Notes: a model not told the origin generated them from the letters alone. A stretch of 37,679 bases of DNA from Kocuria rosea (GCF_023715525.1 NZ_JAMBOG010000026.1:1-37679); one strand, 5' to 3'. Positions 15,836-25,448 are shown, numbered from the stretch's first letter. A program made the numbers and translations.

Positions 15836-17791
15836 GTGACCGACCAGCGCACCCCCCTGCGCCCGTTCGCCGCCTATCCCTCGTCCGACGCCGGGGAGGA
15901 GACCGACCCCGCCGTGGCCGAGCCCTTCGGCCCCGGCGGGACCTCGACCCTCACCGGCGCGGCCCGCCCGGCCTCCCTCCCCGGCGCGGGCACGCCCCCG
16001 GTGCGCCCGACCGAGACGCAGGCCCTGCAGGCGCGCCGCCGCGCGGAGACGACCACGCTCGACGTGGTGCCCACCGCCCCCCAGCCGCTGCCCGTGCTCA
16101 GCACGCGCCTCATCCGCGAGTACCGCGGGGCGGAGGACCCGCAGGCGCGCCAGGAGGTCGTCTCCGCCGCGCAGACCGCGCCCGCGCCCGCCCCCGCCCG
16201 GCGGCGGCGGCGCACCGACGCGGGGCCCGTCTCCCGCCCCGAGACGACGACGATCGGCCCGGCCCCGCGGCCCGGCAAGAGCTCCGACCGGATGCAGCGG
16301 GGCGCCTACCCCTCCACCCGCGCCGAGGCCGCCCGGCCCGGGCGCGCCCGGCTGCGCTCCATCATGCGCGGTGACAGCGCCCCGACCGCGCCCATGCGCG
16401 CCGTCGAACGGCTCAGCGCCTCGCCCTTCGCGAACCTGCGCCGCTACGGGGAGGCCACGAGCCGGGAGGCGCGGCGGACCCTCAACTTCGCGCTGCGCCT
16501 CGCCGAGACGATGTTCCACTACGGCGCGGACGCCCTCGACGTCGAGAACGCGATCCTCGCCGTGTGCACCACCTACGGCGTGGAGAACATCGAGGTGGAC
16601 ATCACCAACCAGGCGGTGACCATCAACTACATCGCCGACGGCGCCGACCGGGGCCCCGACGGCGGAGGAACGCGCACCCGCGAGGACGTCTTCAACGACC
16701 CCGACACCTCCAGCCACACCGTCATGCGGGTCGTCCGGTCCTGGACCGACAACTACGCCGGCCTCGGCGAGACCCATCAGCTGGTCGCCGAGATCACCGG
16801 TGGCGAGATGCCCCGCGCCGAGGCGGAGCGGCGCCTCGAGGAGATCAACGCCAAGCCCAAGCCGTACGCCAAGTGGATGGTCTGGACCGCCACGGTCCTC
16901 GCGGCCATGGCCCTCACCGCCGGCATGGGCGGCGGTCCCACGGGGGCGCTCGTGGCGGGGTTCTCCTCGATCCTCGTGCAGGTCGTCTCCTCCCGCCTCG
17001 GCGCGTGGCGGATCCCCGAGTTCTTCGCGCTGGCCGCCAACGCCGGCATCCTCACCTCGGTGGCGCTGCTGCTGTCCTGGTCCGGGCTGGAGCTCTCCCC
17101 GCCCCGGGTCATCGCGGGCGGGATCATCATGCTCCTGCCCACCACCCGCATGGTCTCCACCATGCAGGACGCGATCAACGGCTTCCCCGTCACCGCGGCC
17201 GGACGGCTGCTGTCCACCGCCATGGCGTTCCTGGGGATCATCGCCGGGATCGCGGGCGGCGTCTCCGTGGCGGGCTATCTGGGGATGCCCCGCGTGGACG
17301 TCTCGCAGAGCGTCTTCGACACGCCGGACCCGGTGGTCAACACCGTGTTCATGCTCCTGGGCACGGCGCTGCTGGCCGTCACGATGCAGACTAAACCGCA
17401 GCACCTGCCCGCCACGGCGGCCGCGGCGCTGTGCGGGATGCTCGTCTACCACGCGGGGGCGGCCGCCGGGCTGGGGCCCCGGCTCGACACCGGCCTGGGG
17501 GCCGTCGTCAGCGGGTGCGTGGCCACCGTGCTCGCCGCCCGCCACCGCATCCCGCAGCTCGTGCTCGCCATCCCCGCCATGACCTTCCTGCTGCCGGGCC
17601 TGTCGATCTACCGGGGCATGTACGCCGTCACGGTCGAGACGGAGACCATGGGCGAGGGCTTCATCGGCCTCGTCAACGCCATGGCCTCGATCGTGGCGCT
17701 GGCCTCGGGCGTGGTGCTCGGCAAGTACCTCATGCGCCCCTTCGTGGGCCACCTCAACGGAACCAGCTCCCGGCGCAACCGCCGCCGCTGA
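15836..17791 (+). CDS. ThrE-family threonine/serine exporter with long disordered N-terminus
   Basis: GTG 15836 follows AAGGAGG at 15818-15824 by 11 nt; the in-frame TTG at 15833 is an alternative at 8 nt. Of 651 residues, about 1-200 are disordered and Pro/Ala/Arg/Thr-rich. The DUF1212 (ThrE_1) domain starts near 217 with NFALRLAETMFHYGADALDV and GVENIEVDITNQAVTINY, followed by membrane helices (about 350-480). The DUF3815 (ThrE_2) half (about 495-640) has helices and PGLSIYRGMYAVTVE. ThrE of Corynebacterium exports L-threonine and L-serine by proton antiport. Substrate here is inferred from family. A short basic tail ends the protein. It converges on the siderophore-interacting gene with only 27 bp between stops. 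Confidence 0.85.
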   Translation: MTDQRTPLRPFAAYPSSDAGEETDPAVAEPFGPGGTSTLTGAARPASLPGAGTPPVRPTETQALQARRRAETTTLDVVPTAPQPLPVLSTRLIREYRGAEDPQARQEVVSAAQTAPAPAPARRRRRTDAGPVSRPETTTIGPAPRPGKSSDRMQRGAYPSTRAEAARPGRARLRSIMRGDSAPTAPMRAVERLSASPFANLRRYGEATSREARRTLNFALRLAETMFHYGADALDVENAILAVCTTYGVENIEVDITNQAVTINYIADGADRGPDGGGTRTREDVFNDPDTSSHTVMRVVRSWTDNYAGLGETHQLVAEITGGEMPRAEAERRLEEINAKPKPYAKWMVWTATVLAAMALTAGMGGGPTGALVAGFSSILVQVVSSRLGAWRIPEFFALAANAGILTSVALLLSWSGLELSPPRVIAGGIIMLLPTTRMVSTMQDAINGFPVTAAGRLLSTAMAFLGIIAGIAGGVSVAGYLGMPRVDVSQSVFDTPDPVVNTVFMLLGTALLAVTMQTKPQHLPATAAAALCGMLVYHAGAAAGLGPRLDTGLGAVVSGCVATVLAARHRIPQLVLAIPAMTFLLPGLSIYRGMYAVTVETETMGEGFIGLVNAMASIVALASGVVLGKYLMRPFVGHLNGTSSRRNRRR

Positions 17792-17818
17792 GGCCGCCGG
17801 ACCCCAGCGGGGGGCCGG

Positions 17819-18649
17819 TCAGATGATCTGGCCGACGGGCAGCTTCTTCTCCGCCTGGAACACGTCCTCGGTGCGGCCCCGCGCCCAGTAGCCCGACAGC
17901 GAGACCTGGCCGCGGTCCAGGCCCCGGTGACCGAGCAGCTCGTCGCGCAGCGACTTCATGGCCTCCCGCTCCCCGTGGGCGAAGACCTGCACGCCGGTGG
18001 GGGCGGCGGGCCACGCGGCGTCGTGCACCGCCTCCGCCAGGGTCTCGCCCCGGTCCCGGAACACCCACCGCACCGCCACCCCGGCGGGCGTCGTCACGGC
18101 CAGGACGTCCTGCGGGGAGGCCACCTCCAGGACCGCCTCGCCGCGCGCGGACGCCGGGAGCGCCTCGAGCACCGCGAGCGCAGCGGGAACCGCGGCGTCG
18201 TCGGCGGCGACCAGGGTCCAGGCGGCGTCCGGGTCGGGGACCCACCTGCCGCCCGGACCCAGGGCGATGATCCGGTCCCCGGGCTCGGCGCGGGCGGCCC
18301 AGGGCCCCGCGAAGCCGGTGTCGCCGTGCAGGACGAAGTCCATCCACAGCTCGGCGCGCTCGGGGATCCACCGCCGGATCGTCAGGTGGCGGGTCACCGG
18401 CTGGTGCTCGGGCGGCAGGGTCTCCTTGAGCGCCCAGTAGTCCGGGTCCGGGCCGTGGTCGAGGGCGGGGTCGAGGAAGACGAGCTTGACGTACTTCTCC
18501 GGCGGGGCGATGTCCTGGAAGCGCTCCGGCTCGTCGACGCCCAGGACGACCCGGACCATCGACGGGGACAGCTGCTCGCGCCCGCGCACCGTCAGGTTCA
18601 GCTGCGGCTTGCGGGGCTTCGCGGGACCGGCTCCGGGCGTCGTCGTCAT
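17819..18649 (-). CDS. Siderophore-interacting protein (FAD/NAD(P)H ferric-siderophore reductase)
   Basis: The 276-residue protein starts at ATG 18649. An N-terminal FAD-binding_9 barrel (about 15-140; VTRHLTIRRW holds the FAD-contact Arg-x-x-Thr pattern, and HGDTGFAGPWAARAEPGD the flavin loop) precedes a SIP C-terminal NAD(P)H domain (about 145-276) with WTLVAADDAAVPAALAVLEAL and VFAHGEREAMKSLRDEL. The protein reduces ferric siderophores in the cytoplasm to free iron (as ViuB/YqjH). TAGGGT stands 7 nt before the ATG, which suggests a leaderless message. I saw no DtxR/IdeR iron box near this start, although a DtxR-like gene lies further on in the window. Confidence 0.88.
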   Translation of the reverse strand: MTTTPGAGPAKPRKPQLNLTVRGREQLSPSMVRVVLGVDEPERFQDIAPPEKYVKLVFLDPALDHGPDPDYWALKETLPPEHQPVTRHLTIRRWIPERAELWMDFVLHGDTGFAGPWAARAEPGDRIIALGPGGRWVPDPDAAWTLVAADDAAVPAALAVLEALPASARGEAVLEVASPQDVLAVTTPAGVAVRWVFRDRGETLAEAVHDAAWPAAPTGVQVFAHGEREAMKSLRDELLGHRGLDRGQVSLSGYWARGRTEDVFQAEKKLPVGQII

Positions 18650-18656
18650 GCGATCC

Positions 18657-18662
18657 ACCCTA
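18657..18662 (-). promoter_or_regulatory. Candidate -10 (TAGGGT) directing a leaderless siderophore-interacting mRNA
   Basis: On the minus strand TAGGGT is separated from the ATG by 7 nt, so transcription would start at or next to the A of the start codon. Only a GGTGGA-like ribosome site exists, overlapping the element. Confidence 0.5.
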
Positions 18663-18681
18663 GCCGAGCCGGGCCGGCGGC

Positions 18682-19359
18682 TCAGAGCCGCCAGTCGACG
18701 GGCTCGGCGCCCTGCTGCTGGAGCAGCTCGTCGGTGCGGGAGAAGGGCCGGGAGCCGAAGAAGCCGCGGGAGGCGGACAGGGGCGAGGGGTGCGCGGACT
18801 CGACCGTGGGGTGGCCCTCCAGCCACTTGGCGGTGCTGCGGGCGTCGTTGCCCCACAGGATCGCCACGAGCGGGCGCTGCCGGGCGGCGAGGACCTGGAT
18901 GGCGCGCTCCGTGACGGCCTCCCAGCCCTTGCCGCGGTGGGAGGCCGGGGCGCCCTCCCGGACGGTGAGGGCCCGGTTGAGCAGCATGACGCCCTGGCGC
19001 GACCACGCGGAAAGGTCCCCGTGCTCGGGCGGGTCGATGCCGAGGTCGTCGTGCAGCTCCTTGTAGATGTTCTGCAGGGACCGGGGCACGGGGCGCACGT
19101 GGGGCTGCACGGAGAAGGCCAGGCCCATGGCGTGGCCCGGGGTGGGGTAGGGGTCCTGCCCGACAACCAGCACCTTGACCTGCTCGAGGGGCTCCTCGAA
19201 GGCCCGGAACACGGCCTTCCCCTCGGGGAAGGTGCGGTGCCCGTCGGCGTGCTCCTCCCGCAGGAACTGGCCCATCTGCCGGATCCGGGGCTCCACCGGC
19301 GCCAGGGCCTCGGCCCAGTCCTCGGCCATGATCTTCTCCAGCGGCTGCGGCTCGCTCAC
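18682..19359 (-). CDS. ung: Uracil-DNA glycosylase, family 1
   Basis: The 225-residue protein starts at GTG 19359 behind [28 protein letters not shown] is the water-activating motif (catalytic Asp in GQDPY; Pro in place of His after GQDPY is usual in actinobacteria). [11 protein letters not shown] gives the uracil-recognition Asn loop, and [21 protein letters not shown] the DNA-intercalation loop with the catalytic His. It removes uracil from DNA to start base-excision repair. The stop lies 32 bp before the ATG of the next gene on the strand, the siderophore-interacting gene, which appears to have its own promoter. Length is normal for the family. Confidence 0.95.
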   Translation of the reverse strand: MSEPQPLEKIMAEDWAEALAPVEPRIRQMGQFLREEHADGHRTFPEGKAVFRAFEEPLEQVKVLVVGQDPYPTPGHAMGLAFSVQPHVRPVPRSLQNIYKELHDDLGIDPPEHGDLSAWSRQGVMLLNRALTVREGAPASHRGKGWEAVTERAIQVLAARQRPLVAILWGNDARSTAKWLEGHPTVESAHPSPLSASRGFFGSRPFSRTDELLQQQGAEPVDWRL

Positions 19360-19416
19360 GGGTGCTCCTCGGGGTCGGTGGGCGCGGTCGGGGCCGGGGC
19401 CCGGTCGGTCTGCTCC

Positions 19417-19422
19417 ACTCTA
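19417..19422 (-). promoter_or_regulatory. Candidate -10 (TAGAGT) for ung
   Basis: On the minus strand TAGAGT stands 57 nt before the GTG of ung, leaving a leader of about 50 nt that contains the ribosome site. The same hexamer is used in front of the divergent SDR gene. Confidence 0.4.
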
Positions 19423-19662
19423 GAGCGCCCTGCCGCCGCGCGGGGGCGTCACGGCGGCGCGATCGGGGCGCGGGCACGGCACGGGGCGGGCGGCGCGGGG
19501 CCGGGGGAGCGGGCCCGGCGGCAGGAGGGGCCCACGGGCCACGGGCGGGACTGCGCGGCCGTCCCCTCCGGCGGGCGGCCGCGAGGCCCGTGCACTCCAG
19601 GAGCCCCGCGGACCCCCACGTCGGCGGCTCCGCCGCCTCGCGGCGGGTCCGCGGGGACTGGT
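19423..19662. other. Divergent ung/SDR gap without a supported gene
   Basis: The gap between the two start codons is about 315 bp. It is extremely GC-rich and low in complexity, with runs of GGGC/CCCG and short inverted repeats (for example GGCGGCTCCGCCGCC at about 19622). No frame shows family-like protein sequence. Apart from the two TAGAGT elements at its borders I see nothing that can be named. Confidence 0.6.
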
Positions 19663-19668
19663 TAGAGT
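19663..19668 (+). promoter_or_regulatory. Candidate -10 (TAGAGT) directing a leaderless SDR mRNA
   Basis: TAGAGT is followed by six bases (GGGCGC) and then the ATG of the SDR gene. There is no Shine-Dalgarno sequence between them, so a leaderless transcript is predicted. Confidence 0.55.
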
Positions 19669-19674
19669 GGGCGC

Positions 19675-20382
19675 ATGAGCGCTCCCCGCACCGAAGACCG
19701 CCCCGTCGCCGTCGTCACCGGGGCCACCGGCGGCATCGGCCGCGCCTGCGTGGCCGACCTCGCCCGCGACCACGACGTCCTCGCCCTGGGCCGCGACGCC
19801 GCCCGGCTCGCCGGGCTCGCCGCCCTGCCGCACGTCACGGCCCGCGCCGCGGACCTGACCGACTTCGCCTCCCTGCCGGGCGTGGTGGCGGACCTCGACC
19901 GGGTCGACGTGCTCGTGCACTCCGCGGCGGTCGCCGGGCGCACGACCGTGGAGGGCGCCTCCGTCGACGAGTGGCGGGCCCAGCTCGAGCTCAACGTCGT
20001 GGCCCCCGCGGAGCTCACCCGGCTGCTGCTGCCGGCCCTGCGCGCCGCCCGGGGCACGGTCGTGTTCATCAACTCGGGCTCGGGCTTCACCGCCCGCGCC
20101 GGGGACGCGGTCTACGCCGCCTCCAAGTTCGCCCTGCGGGCGCTCGCCGACTCGCTGCGCCAGGAGGTCGAGGCCGACGGGGTGTCCGTGAGCTCGGTGC
20201 ACCCCGGCCCCGTGGACACCGCGATGCAGCGGGACATCCAGGCCGCCCTGGGCAACGAGTACGTGCCCGAGCGCTACATCCGCCCGGAGTCCGTGGCGGC
20301 GGCGGTGCGCGCCGTCGTCGACGCGGGCGAGGACGCCCAGCTGACCACCCTGTCCGTGCGCCCCGGGGCCGAGCCGCGGTGA
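19675..20382 (+). CDS. Short-chain dehydrogenase/reductase
   Basis: The 235-residue classical SDR has the NAD(P)-binding glycine motif VTGATGGIGRACVADLA at residues 13-29 and a DLTD acidic motif. It has LVHSAAVAG (the NNAG-type motif, here with HSAA), catalytic Ser in INSGSG, and the Y-x-x-x-K pair in VYAASKFALRALADSLRQE. VHPGPVDTAMQRD is the usual closing substrate loop. The protein is a cytoplasmic oxidoreductase whose substrate cannot be inferred. Its stop overlaps the GTG of the DUF3263 gene (GTGA), so the two are translationally coupled. Confidence 0.9.
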   Translation: MSAPRTEDRPVAVVTGATGGIGRACVADLARDHDVLALGRDAARLAGLAALPHVTARAADLTDFASLPGVVADLDRVDVLVHSAAVAGRTTVEGASVDEWRAQLELNVVAPAELTRLLLPALRAARGTVVFINSGSGFTARAGDAVYAASKFALRALADSLRQEVEADGVSVSSVHPGPVDTAMQRDIQAALGNEYVPERYIRPESVAAAVRAVVDAGEDAQLTTLSVRPGAEPR

Positions 20383-20693
20383 CCGGCCAGGACGTGCCCG
20401 AAGAGGCCGTGCCCGGCCAGGACGTGCCCGGCCAGGACGTGCCCGGCCAGGACGTGCCCGGGGAGGAACCGCCCGCCGGGGGGCTGGACGAGACCGACCG
20501 GCGGATCCTGGCGATCGAGAACATGCAGTGGAAGTACCAGGGGGCCAAGGAGATGGAGATCCGGCGCCGGCTGGGCCTGTCGCCCACCCGCTACTACCAG
20601 CGGCTCAACGTCCTGATCGACACCCGCGCCGCCCTCGAGCACGACCCGATGCTCGTGGACCGGCTGCGCCGCCAGCGGGGGGACCTGACGTGA
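20379..20693 (+). CDS. DUF3263 protein with N-terminal GQDVP repeats
   Basis: The 104-residue protein has a 37-residue N-terminal extension made of five 5-residue repeats (GQDVP, with one diverged EEAVP) and then a complete DUF3263 domain (about 40-100). It includes LDETDRRILAIENMQWKYQGAKE and RLGLSPTRYYQRLNVLID, a predicted helix-turn-helix-like DNA-binding fold. DUF3263 proteins are conserved in actinobacteria and often sit before a LytR_C-domain gene, as here. GTG 20379 overlaps the SDR stop, and its own stop overlaps the next GTG. The function is not established. Confidence 0.82.
   Translation: MTGQDVPEEAVPGQDVPGQDVPGQDVPGEEPPAGGLDETDRRILAIENMQWKYQGAKEMEIRRRLGLSPTRYYQRLNVLIDTRAALEHDPMLVDRLRRQRGDLT
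20385..20459 (+). repeat. 15-bp tandem repeat at the 5' end of the DUF3263 gene
   Basis: Five in-frame 15-bp units encode GQDVP. Units 1, 3, 4 and 5 are identical (GGCCAGGACGTGCCC), while unit 2 has diverged to EEAVP. Change in copy number would keep the frame. Confidence 0.9.
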
Positions 20694-20956
20694 CCGGCGC
20701 GCACCCCGTCGTGCCCGGGGAGTTCCCCCGCGACGAGTTCGACGACGTCCCCGAGGCCGGTCCCCGCCAGGGCGCCCACCGGGGCGAGCGCCCCGCCTCC
20801 CGGGTGGGCGCCCGCGAGCTCGCCGCGATCGTCGTGGCCGGGGCCCTGACCCTCGGCGCCGGCGCCTTCGCGTACGTCTCCGCCCCCGGCGGTGCCGACC
20901 CCGCCCCGTCCTCCCCGGCGTCCCCCCGCCAGGCGCCCCCGGCCACCGGGACCTGA
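20690..20956 (+). CDS. Short single-pass membrane protein; LytR_C homologue apparently lacking its C-terminal domain
   Basis: GTG 20690 overlaps the DUF3263 stop by 4 bp and yields 88 residues. The N-terminus, with FPRDEFDDVPEAGPRQGAHR, resembles the cytoplasmic head of the actinobacterial LytR C-terminal-domain proteins usually encoded after DUF3263. A single membrane helix follows at residues 45-62 (LAAIVVAGALTLGAGAFAYV), then a Ser/Pro-rich tail ending at residue 88. The expected extracellular LytR_C domain (about 90 residues) is missing and I saw no continuation in another frame before the GNAT gene. It is therefore a reduced form or a remnant. Family assignment rests on the head motif and position. 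Confidence 0.6.
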   Translation: MTGAHPVVPGEFPRDEFDDVPEAGPRQGAHRGERPASRVGARELAAIVVAGALTLGAGAFAYVSAPGGADPAPSSPASPRQAPPATGT

Positions 20957-21013
20957 CGGGCTCCGCCCCACCGTGCCTCCCCGAGACCCATCCGCCCCAC
21001 GAGAGGACCCACC

Positions 21014-21613
21014 GTGCAGATCGACGGCGAGAAAGTACGCATCCGGGACTGGACGCAGGAGGACCTCGTCGCGTACGAGGCCTGGATCATGCCCCCCGAG
21101 GACGGCGGCGAGCACGCGTGGCAGCACACCGACGGGCCGTTCTACCCCAACTTCACCGCCGAGGGCGCCCAGCGCTGGCTGTCCACCCTGCGCGGGCACG
21201 TCGAGGCCGGGGACTGGCCGAGCCCCCGGGAGACCATGGTCATCGCCGACGCGCGCGACGACCGGTTCATCGGGCAGGTCTCCTGGTACTGGACCGAGAA
21301 GCCGACCGAGGACCCCGGGACCGGCACCCACCTGCTGCCGCTGCGCTCCCTGGGGATCACCGTCTACTCCCCGGACCACTGGCGCGGCGGCTACGGCACC
21401 GAGGCCCTGCGGCTGTGGATCGGCTACCTCTTCGCCTCCTCCGACTCCCACCGCCTCGACCTCGAGACGTGGAGCGGCAACGAGGGCATGTGCCGGGTCG
21501 CCGAGAAGCTCGGCTTCACCCAGGAGGCCCGCTTCCGCCAGGCCCGCAAGGTGGGCGGGCAGTACTACGACCGGCTCTTCTACGGGATCCTCCGGGAGGA
21601 GTGGCAGGGCTGA
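21014..21613 (+). CDS. GNAT-family N-acetyltransferase
   Basis: The 199-residue protein starts at GTG 21014 after GAGAGGA. It opens VRIRDWTQEDLVAYEAW, the usual RimJ/RimL-type N-terminus. The acetyl-CoA-binding motif is in YSPDHWRGGYGTEALRLWIGYLF, and SGNEGMCRVAEKLGFTQEARFRQ is the closing helix and strand. It transfers an acetyl group from acetyl-CoA to an amine; the target cannot be deduced. It stands 57 bp after the short membrane protein gene, on the same strand, and ahead of groEL with its own heat-shock promoter. Confidence 0.88.
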   Translation: MQIDGEKVRIRDWTQEDLVAYEAWIMPPEDGGEHAWQHTDGPFYPNFTAEGAQRWLSTLRGHVEAGDWPSPRETMVIADARDDRFIGQVSWYWTEKPTEDPGTGTHLLPLRSLGITVYSPDHWRGGYGTEALRLWIGYLFASSDSHRLDLETWSGNEGMCRVAEKLGFTQEARFRQARKVGGQYYDRLFYGILREEWQG

Positions 21614-21676
21614 GGCCCGCCCGCCGGGCGCCGTCGCCCGCCCTCGGCAGGGACCGGCACGGGATCCGCGCAAAGG

Positions 21677-21703
21677 TTTGCACTCTCCCGGGACGAGTGC
21701 CAA
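21677..21703 (+). promoter_or_regulatory. CIRCE operator 1 (HrcA site) upstream of groEL
   Basis: TTTGCACTC, 9 bases, then GAGTGCCAA matches the CIRCE consensus TTAGCACTC-N9-GAGTGCTAA with one mismatch in each arm. A TTGCAC -35 (21678-21683) lies within its left arm, and CAAGAT (21701-21706) at the correct 17-bp distance gives a good promoter. HrcA bound here would cover the -35 region. Confidence 0.85.
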
Positions 21704-21711
21704 GATTGCGA

Positions 21712-23539
<1,828 letters not shown>

Positions 23540-23578
23540 TCGACGGCTGACCCGTCGAGCGTCCGCCGACGCACCGGC

Positions 23579-23614
23579 ACGGGCCGGGCACCCCTCGCGG
23601 GGTGCCCGGCCCGT
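23579..23614 (+). terminator. Strong terminator after groEL
   Basis: A perfect 16-bp stem (23579-23594 with 23599-23614) and a 4-nt loop stand 39 bp after the groEL stop at 23539. This makes groEL a monocistronic unit. Confidence 0.85.
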
Positions 23615-23712
23615 CGTCGTTCCGGGGGCTCCGCCGGCGCGCCCGGCGCGCGGCCGTTCCCCGCGGGGCGGCCATGGTGTTCAATCGGAGCACCGCTGCC
23701 GGAGGAGGCGTC

Positions 23713-24420
23713 ATGGAGGTCCTCGACTGGGACACGCTGCCCACTCAGCTGGGCCTGACGCTGGCCGCGTTCGCGCTCACCGCGCTCGTGGGCCTGGAGC
23801 GACGGCTGCGGCGCAAGAGCGCCGGGCTGCGCACGCACGCGCTCGTCGGCACCGGCGCCGCGATCTTCACCCTCGTCTCCGCCTACGGCTTCGAGCCGCT
23901 GCCCGGGATCGACGCCGGGCCCGACCCCTCGCGCGTGGCGGCGCAGATCATCACGGGCATCGGGTTCCTGGGCGCGGGCGTGATCTTCATGAACCGCGAC
24001 GTCGTCCACGGGCTGACCACGGCCGCCAGCATCTGGCTCTCCGCGGCCATCGGCATGGCCTGCGGTGCCGGGCTGCTGGCGCTGGGGGTGGCCGGCACGG
24101 TCCTGCACTTCGTCACCGCCCTGGTCCTGGCCCCCATCTCCCGCCGGCTGCCCAGCCTCGTGACCCCCATGGGCCTGCGGCTGCGCTACGAGGACGGGCA
24201 CGGGGTGCTGCGCGAGGTGCTGCACGTGGCCGACGAGCTGCACCTCACGGCGTCCGTGGTCTCCAGCCGGCGCACCGGGGACGAGGCGGCGCCCGAGGTC
24301 GAGCTGCTGCTGCGCCTCGAGGGCAAGACGGACCTGCGGATCGCGGCCGCGCAGCTGTCCGCGGTGGCCGGTGTCCTCGACGTCCGGCAGGAGCAGCTCG
24401 AGCAGGAGGGCGCGGACTGA
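23713..24420 (+). CDS. MgtC/SapB-family membrane protein
   Basis: ATG 23713 is preceded by GGAGGAGG (23701-23708); the frame opens earlier but without similarity. The 235-residue protein has a hydrophobic N-terminal domain (about 10-140) with four to five membrane helices and the family motifs GLERRLRRKSAGLRTHALVG, ITGIGFLGAGVIF and GLTTAASIWLSAAIGMACG. A cytoplasmic ACT-like C-terminal domain (about 155-235) ends in a Glu-rich tail. MgtC proteins help cells survive low magnesium and modulate membrane energetics; they are not proven transporters. No regulator of magnesium is visible nearby. Confidence 0.9.
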   Translation: MEVLDWDTLPTQLGLTLAAFALTALVGLERRLRRKSAGLRTHALVGTGAAIFTLVSAYGFEPLPGIDAGPDPSRVAAQIITGIGFLGAGVIFMNRDVVHGLTTAASIWLSAAIGMACGAGLLALGVAGTVLHFVTALVLAPISRRLPSLVTPMGLRLRYEDGHGVLREVLHVADELHLTASVVSSRRTGDEAAPEVELLLRLEGKTDLRIAAAQLSAVAGVLDVRQEQLEQEGAD

Positions 24421-24457
24421 GCCCCGGAGCGCGTCCCGGCGCGCCCGCGGCCCGTGG

Positions 24458-24463
24458 AAAGAT
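24458..24463 (+). promoter_or_regulatory. Candidate -10 (AAAGAT) for a leaderless RNase HI mRNA
   Basis: AAAGAT is followed by seven bases and the ATG at 24471, with no ribosome binding site between. The first base departs from TAnnnT, so this is weaker than the other leaderless candidates. An in-frame ATG at 24462 overlaps the element. Confidence 0.4.
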
Positions 24464-24470
24464 GGGGCCC

Positions 24471-25424
24471 ATGACCATCACTGCTGCCGCCGACGGCTCC
24501 GCCCTGGGCAACCCCGGCCCCGCGGGCTGGGCCTGGTACATCGACGAGAACACCTGGCGGGCCGGCGGCTGGCCGCACGGCACCAACAACATGGGCGAGC
24601 TCAAGGCCGTCCTCGACCTGCTCGAGTCCACGGCGCACCGCGCCGACGAGCCCCTGCGGGTGCTGTGCGACAGCCAGTACGTGATCAACTCGATCACCAA
24701 GTGGATGCCCGGCTGGAAGAAGAAGAACTGGACGAAGAAGGACGGCAAGCCCGTCCTCAACGTCGAGCTCATGAAGGCCCTCGACGCCGCCCTCCGGGGC
24801 CGGGACGTGCACTTCGAGTGGGTCAAGGGCCACGCCGGCCACGAGCTCAACGAGGCCGCCGACCAGCGCGCCCGGGCGGTCGCCACCGCCTTCCAGGCCG
24901 GCCGGCCCGCGCCGGAGGGCCCCGGTTTCGGCGACGGCGCCGCCGCGCCCGCCCCGTCCCGCCGCGCCCCGGCCGGGGACCGCGAGCGTGAGACGTTCGA
25001 GGACCGCCACGATCCCGACCTGCTGGCGGCGCTGGCCGCCCACGAGGACGAGCTGGCCCGCGGCACCACCGCCGAGCAGGCCGTCGAGGCCCTCGAGCGC
25101 GACCTGCTGCGCGAGGACGTGCGCGCCGATCCCGGCCGGCTGGCCCAGCTGCTCCACGAGGGCTTCGCCGAGGTCGGGGCCGCCGGGGCGTGGTGCTCGC
25201 GCGCCGACGTCCTCGAGCGGCTGCCGCGGGAGCCCTCCCTGGGGCCCGTGGACGTCCAGGTGCTGTCCTGCACGGCGCTGGGCCCCGCGGCGGTGCACCT
25301 GGTCTACCGGCTCACCACGGGCGAGCGCACCAGCCTGCGCAGCTCGCTGTGGGTCCGGGAGGACTCCCGCACGGAGCTCGGCCCCTGGCAGCTGCGCTTC
25401 CACCAGGGCACCTGGGAGGTATGA
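24471..25424 (+). CDS. rnhA: Ribonuclease HI fused to a SnoaL/DUF4440-like domain
   Basis: The 317-residue protein has an N-terminal RNase HI domain (1-145) with all four acidic residues visible: Asp in AAADGSALGNPGP, Glu in NNMGELKAVLDLL, Asp in VLCDSQYVINSI and Asp in NEAADQRAR. The handle WMPGWKKKNWTKKDGKPVLN is present, and VKGHAGHELNE carries the flexible His. A Pro/Ala-rich linker (about 148-180) leads to a C-terminal domain (about 195-317) resembling SnoaL/DUF4440 proteins: LEALERDLL-like helices, LLHEGFAEVGAAGAWCSRADVLERL and strands ending WQLRFHQGTWEV. RNase HI removes RNA from RNA-DNA hybrids; the attached domain could bind a small molecule or mediate dimerisation, but this is unknown. 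Confidence 0.88.
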   Translation: MTITAAADGSALGNPGPAGWAWYIDENTWRAGGWPHGTNNMGELKAVLDLLESTAHRADEPLRVLCDSQYVINSITKWMPGWKKKNWTKKDGKPVLNVELMKALDAALRGRDVHFEWVKGHAGHELNEAADQRARAVATAFQAGRPAPEGPGFGDGAAAPAPSRRAPAGDRERETFEDRHDPDLLAALAAHEDELARGTTAEQAVEALERDLLREDVRADPGRLAQLLHEGFAEVGAAGAWCSRADVLERLPREPSLGPVDVQVLSCTALGPAAVHLVYRLTTGERTSLRSSLWVREDSRTELGPWQLRFHQGTWEV

Positions 25425-25448
25425 GGCCCCCGGGTCCCTGCGGCCGGC

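Noticed and set aside
17792-17818. Hairpin between the ThrE and siderophore-interacting genes
   Set aside because: Only a few G/C pairs can form in the 27-bp gap, not more than expected from composition.
19360-19674. Possible small gene in the ung/SDR gap
   Set aside because: Open frames there are only low-complexity GC translations with no ribosome site or motif.
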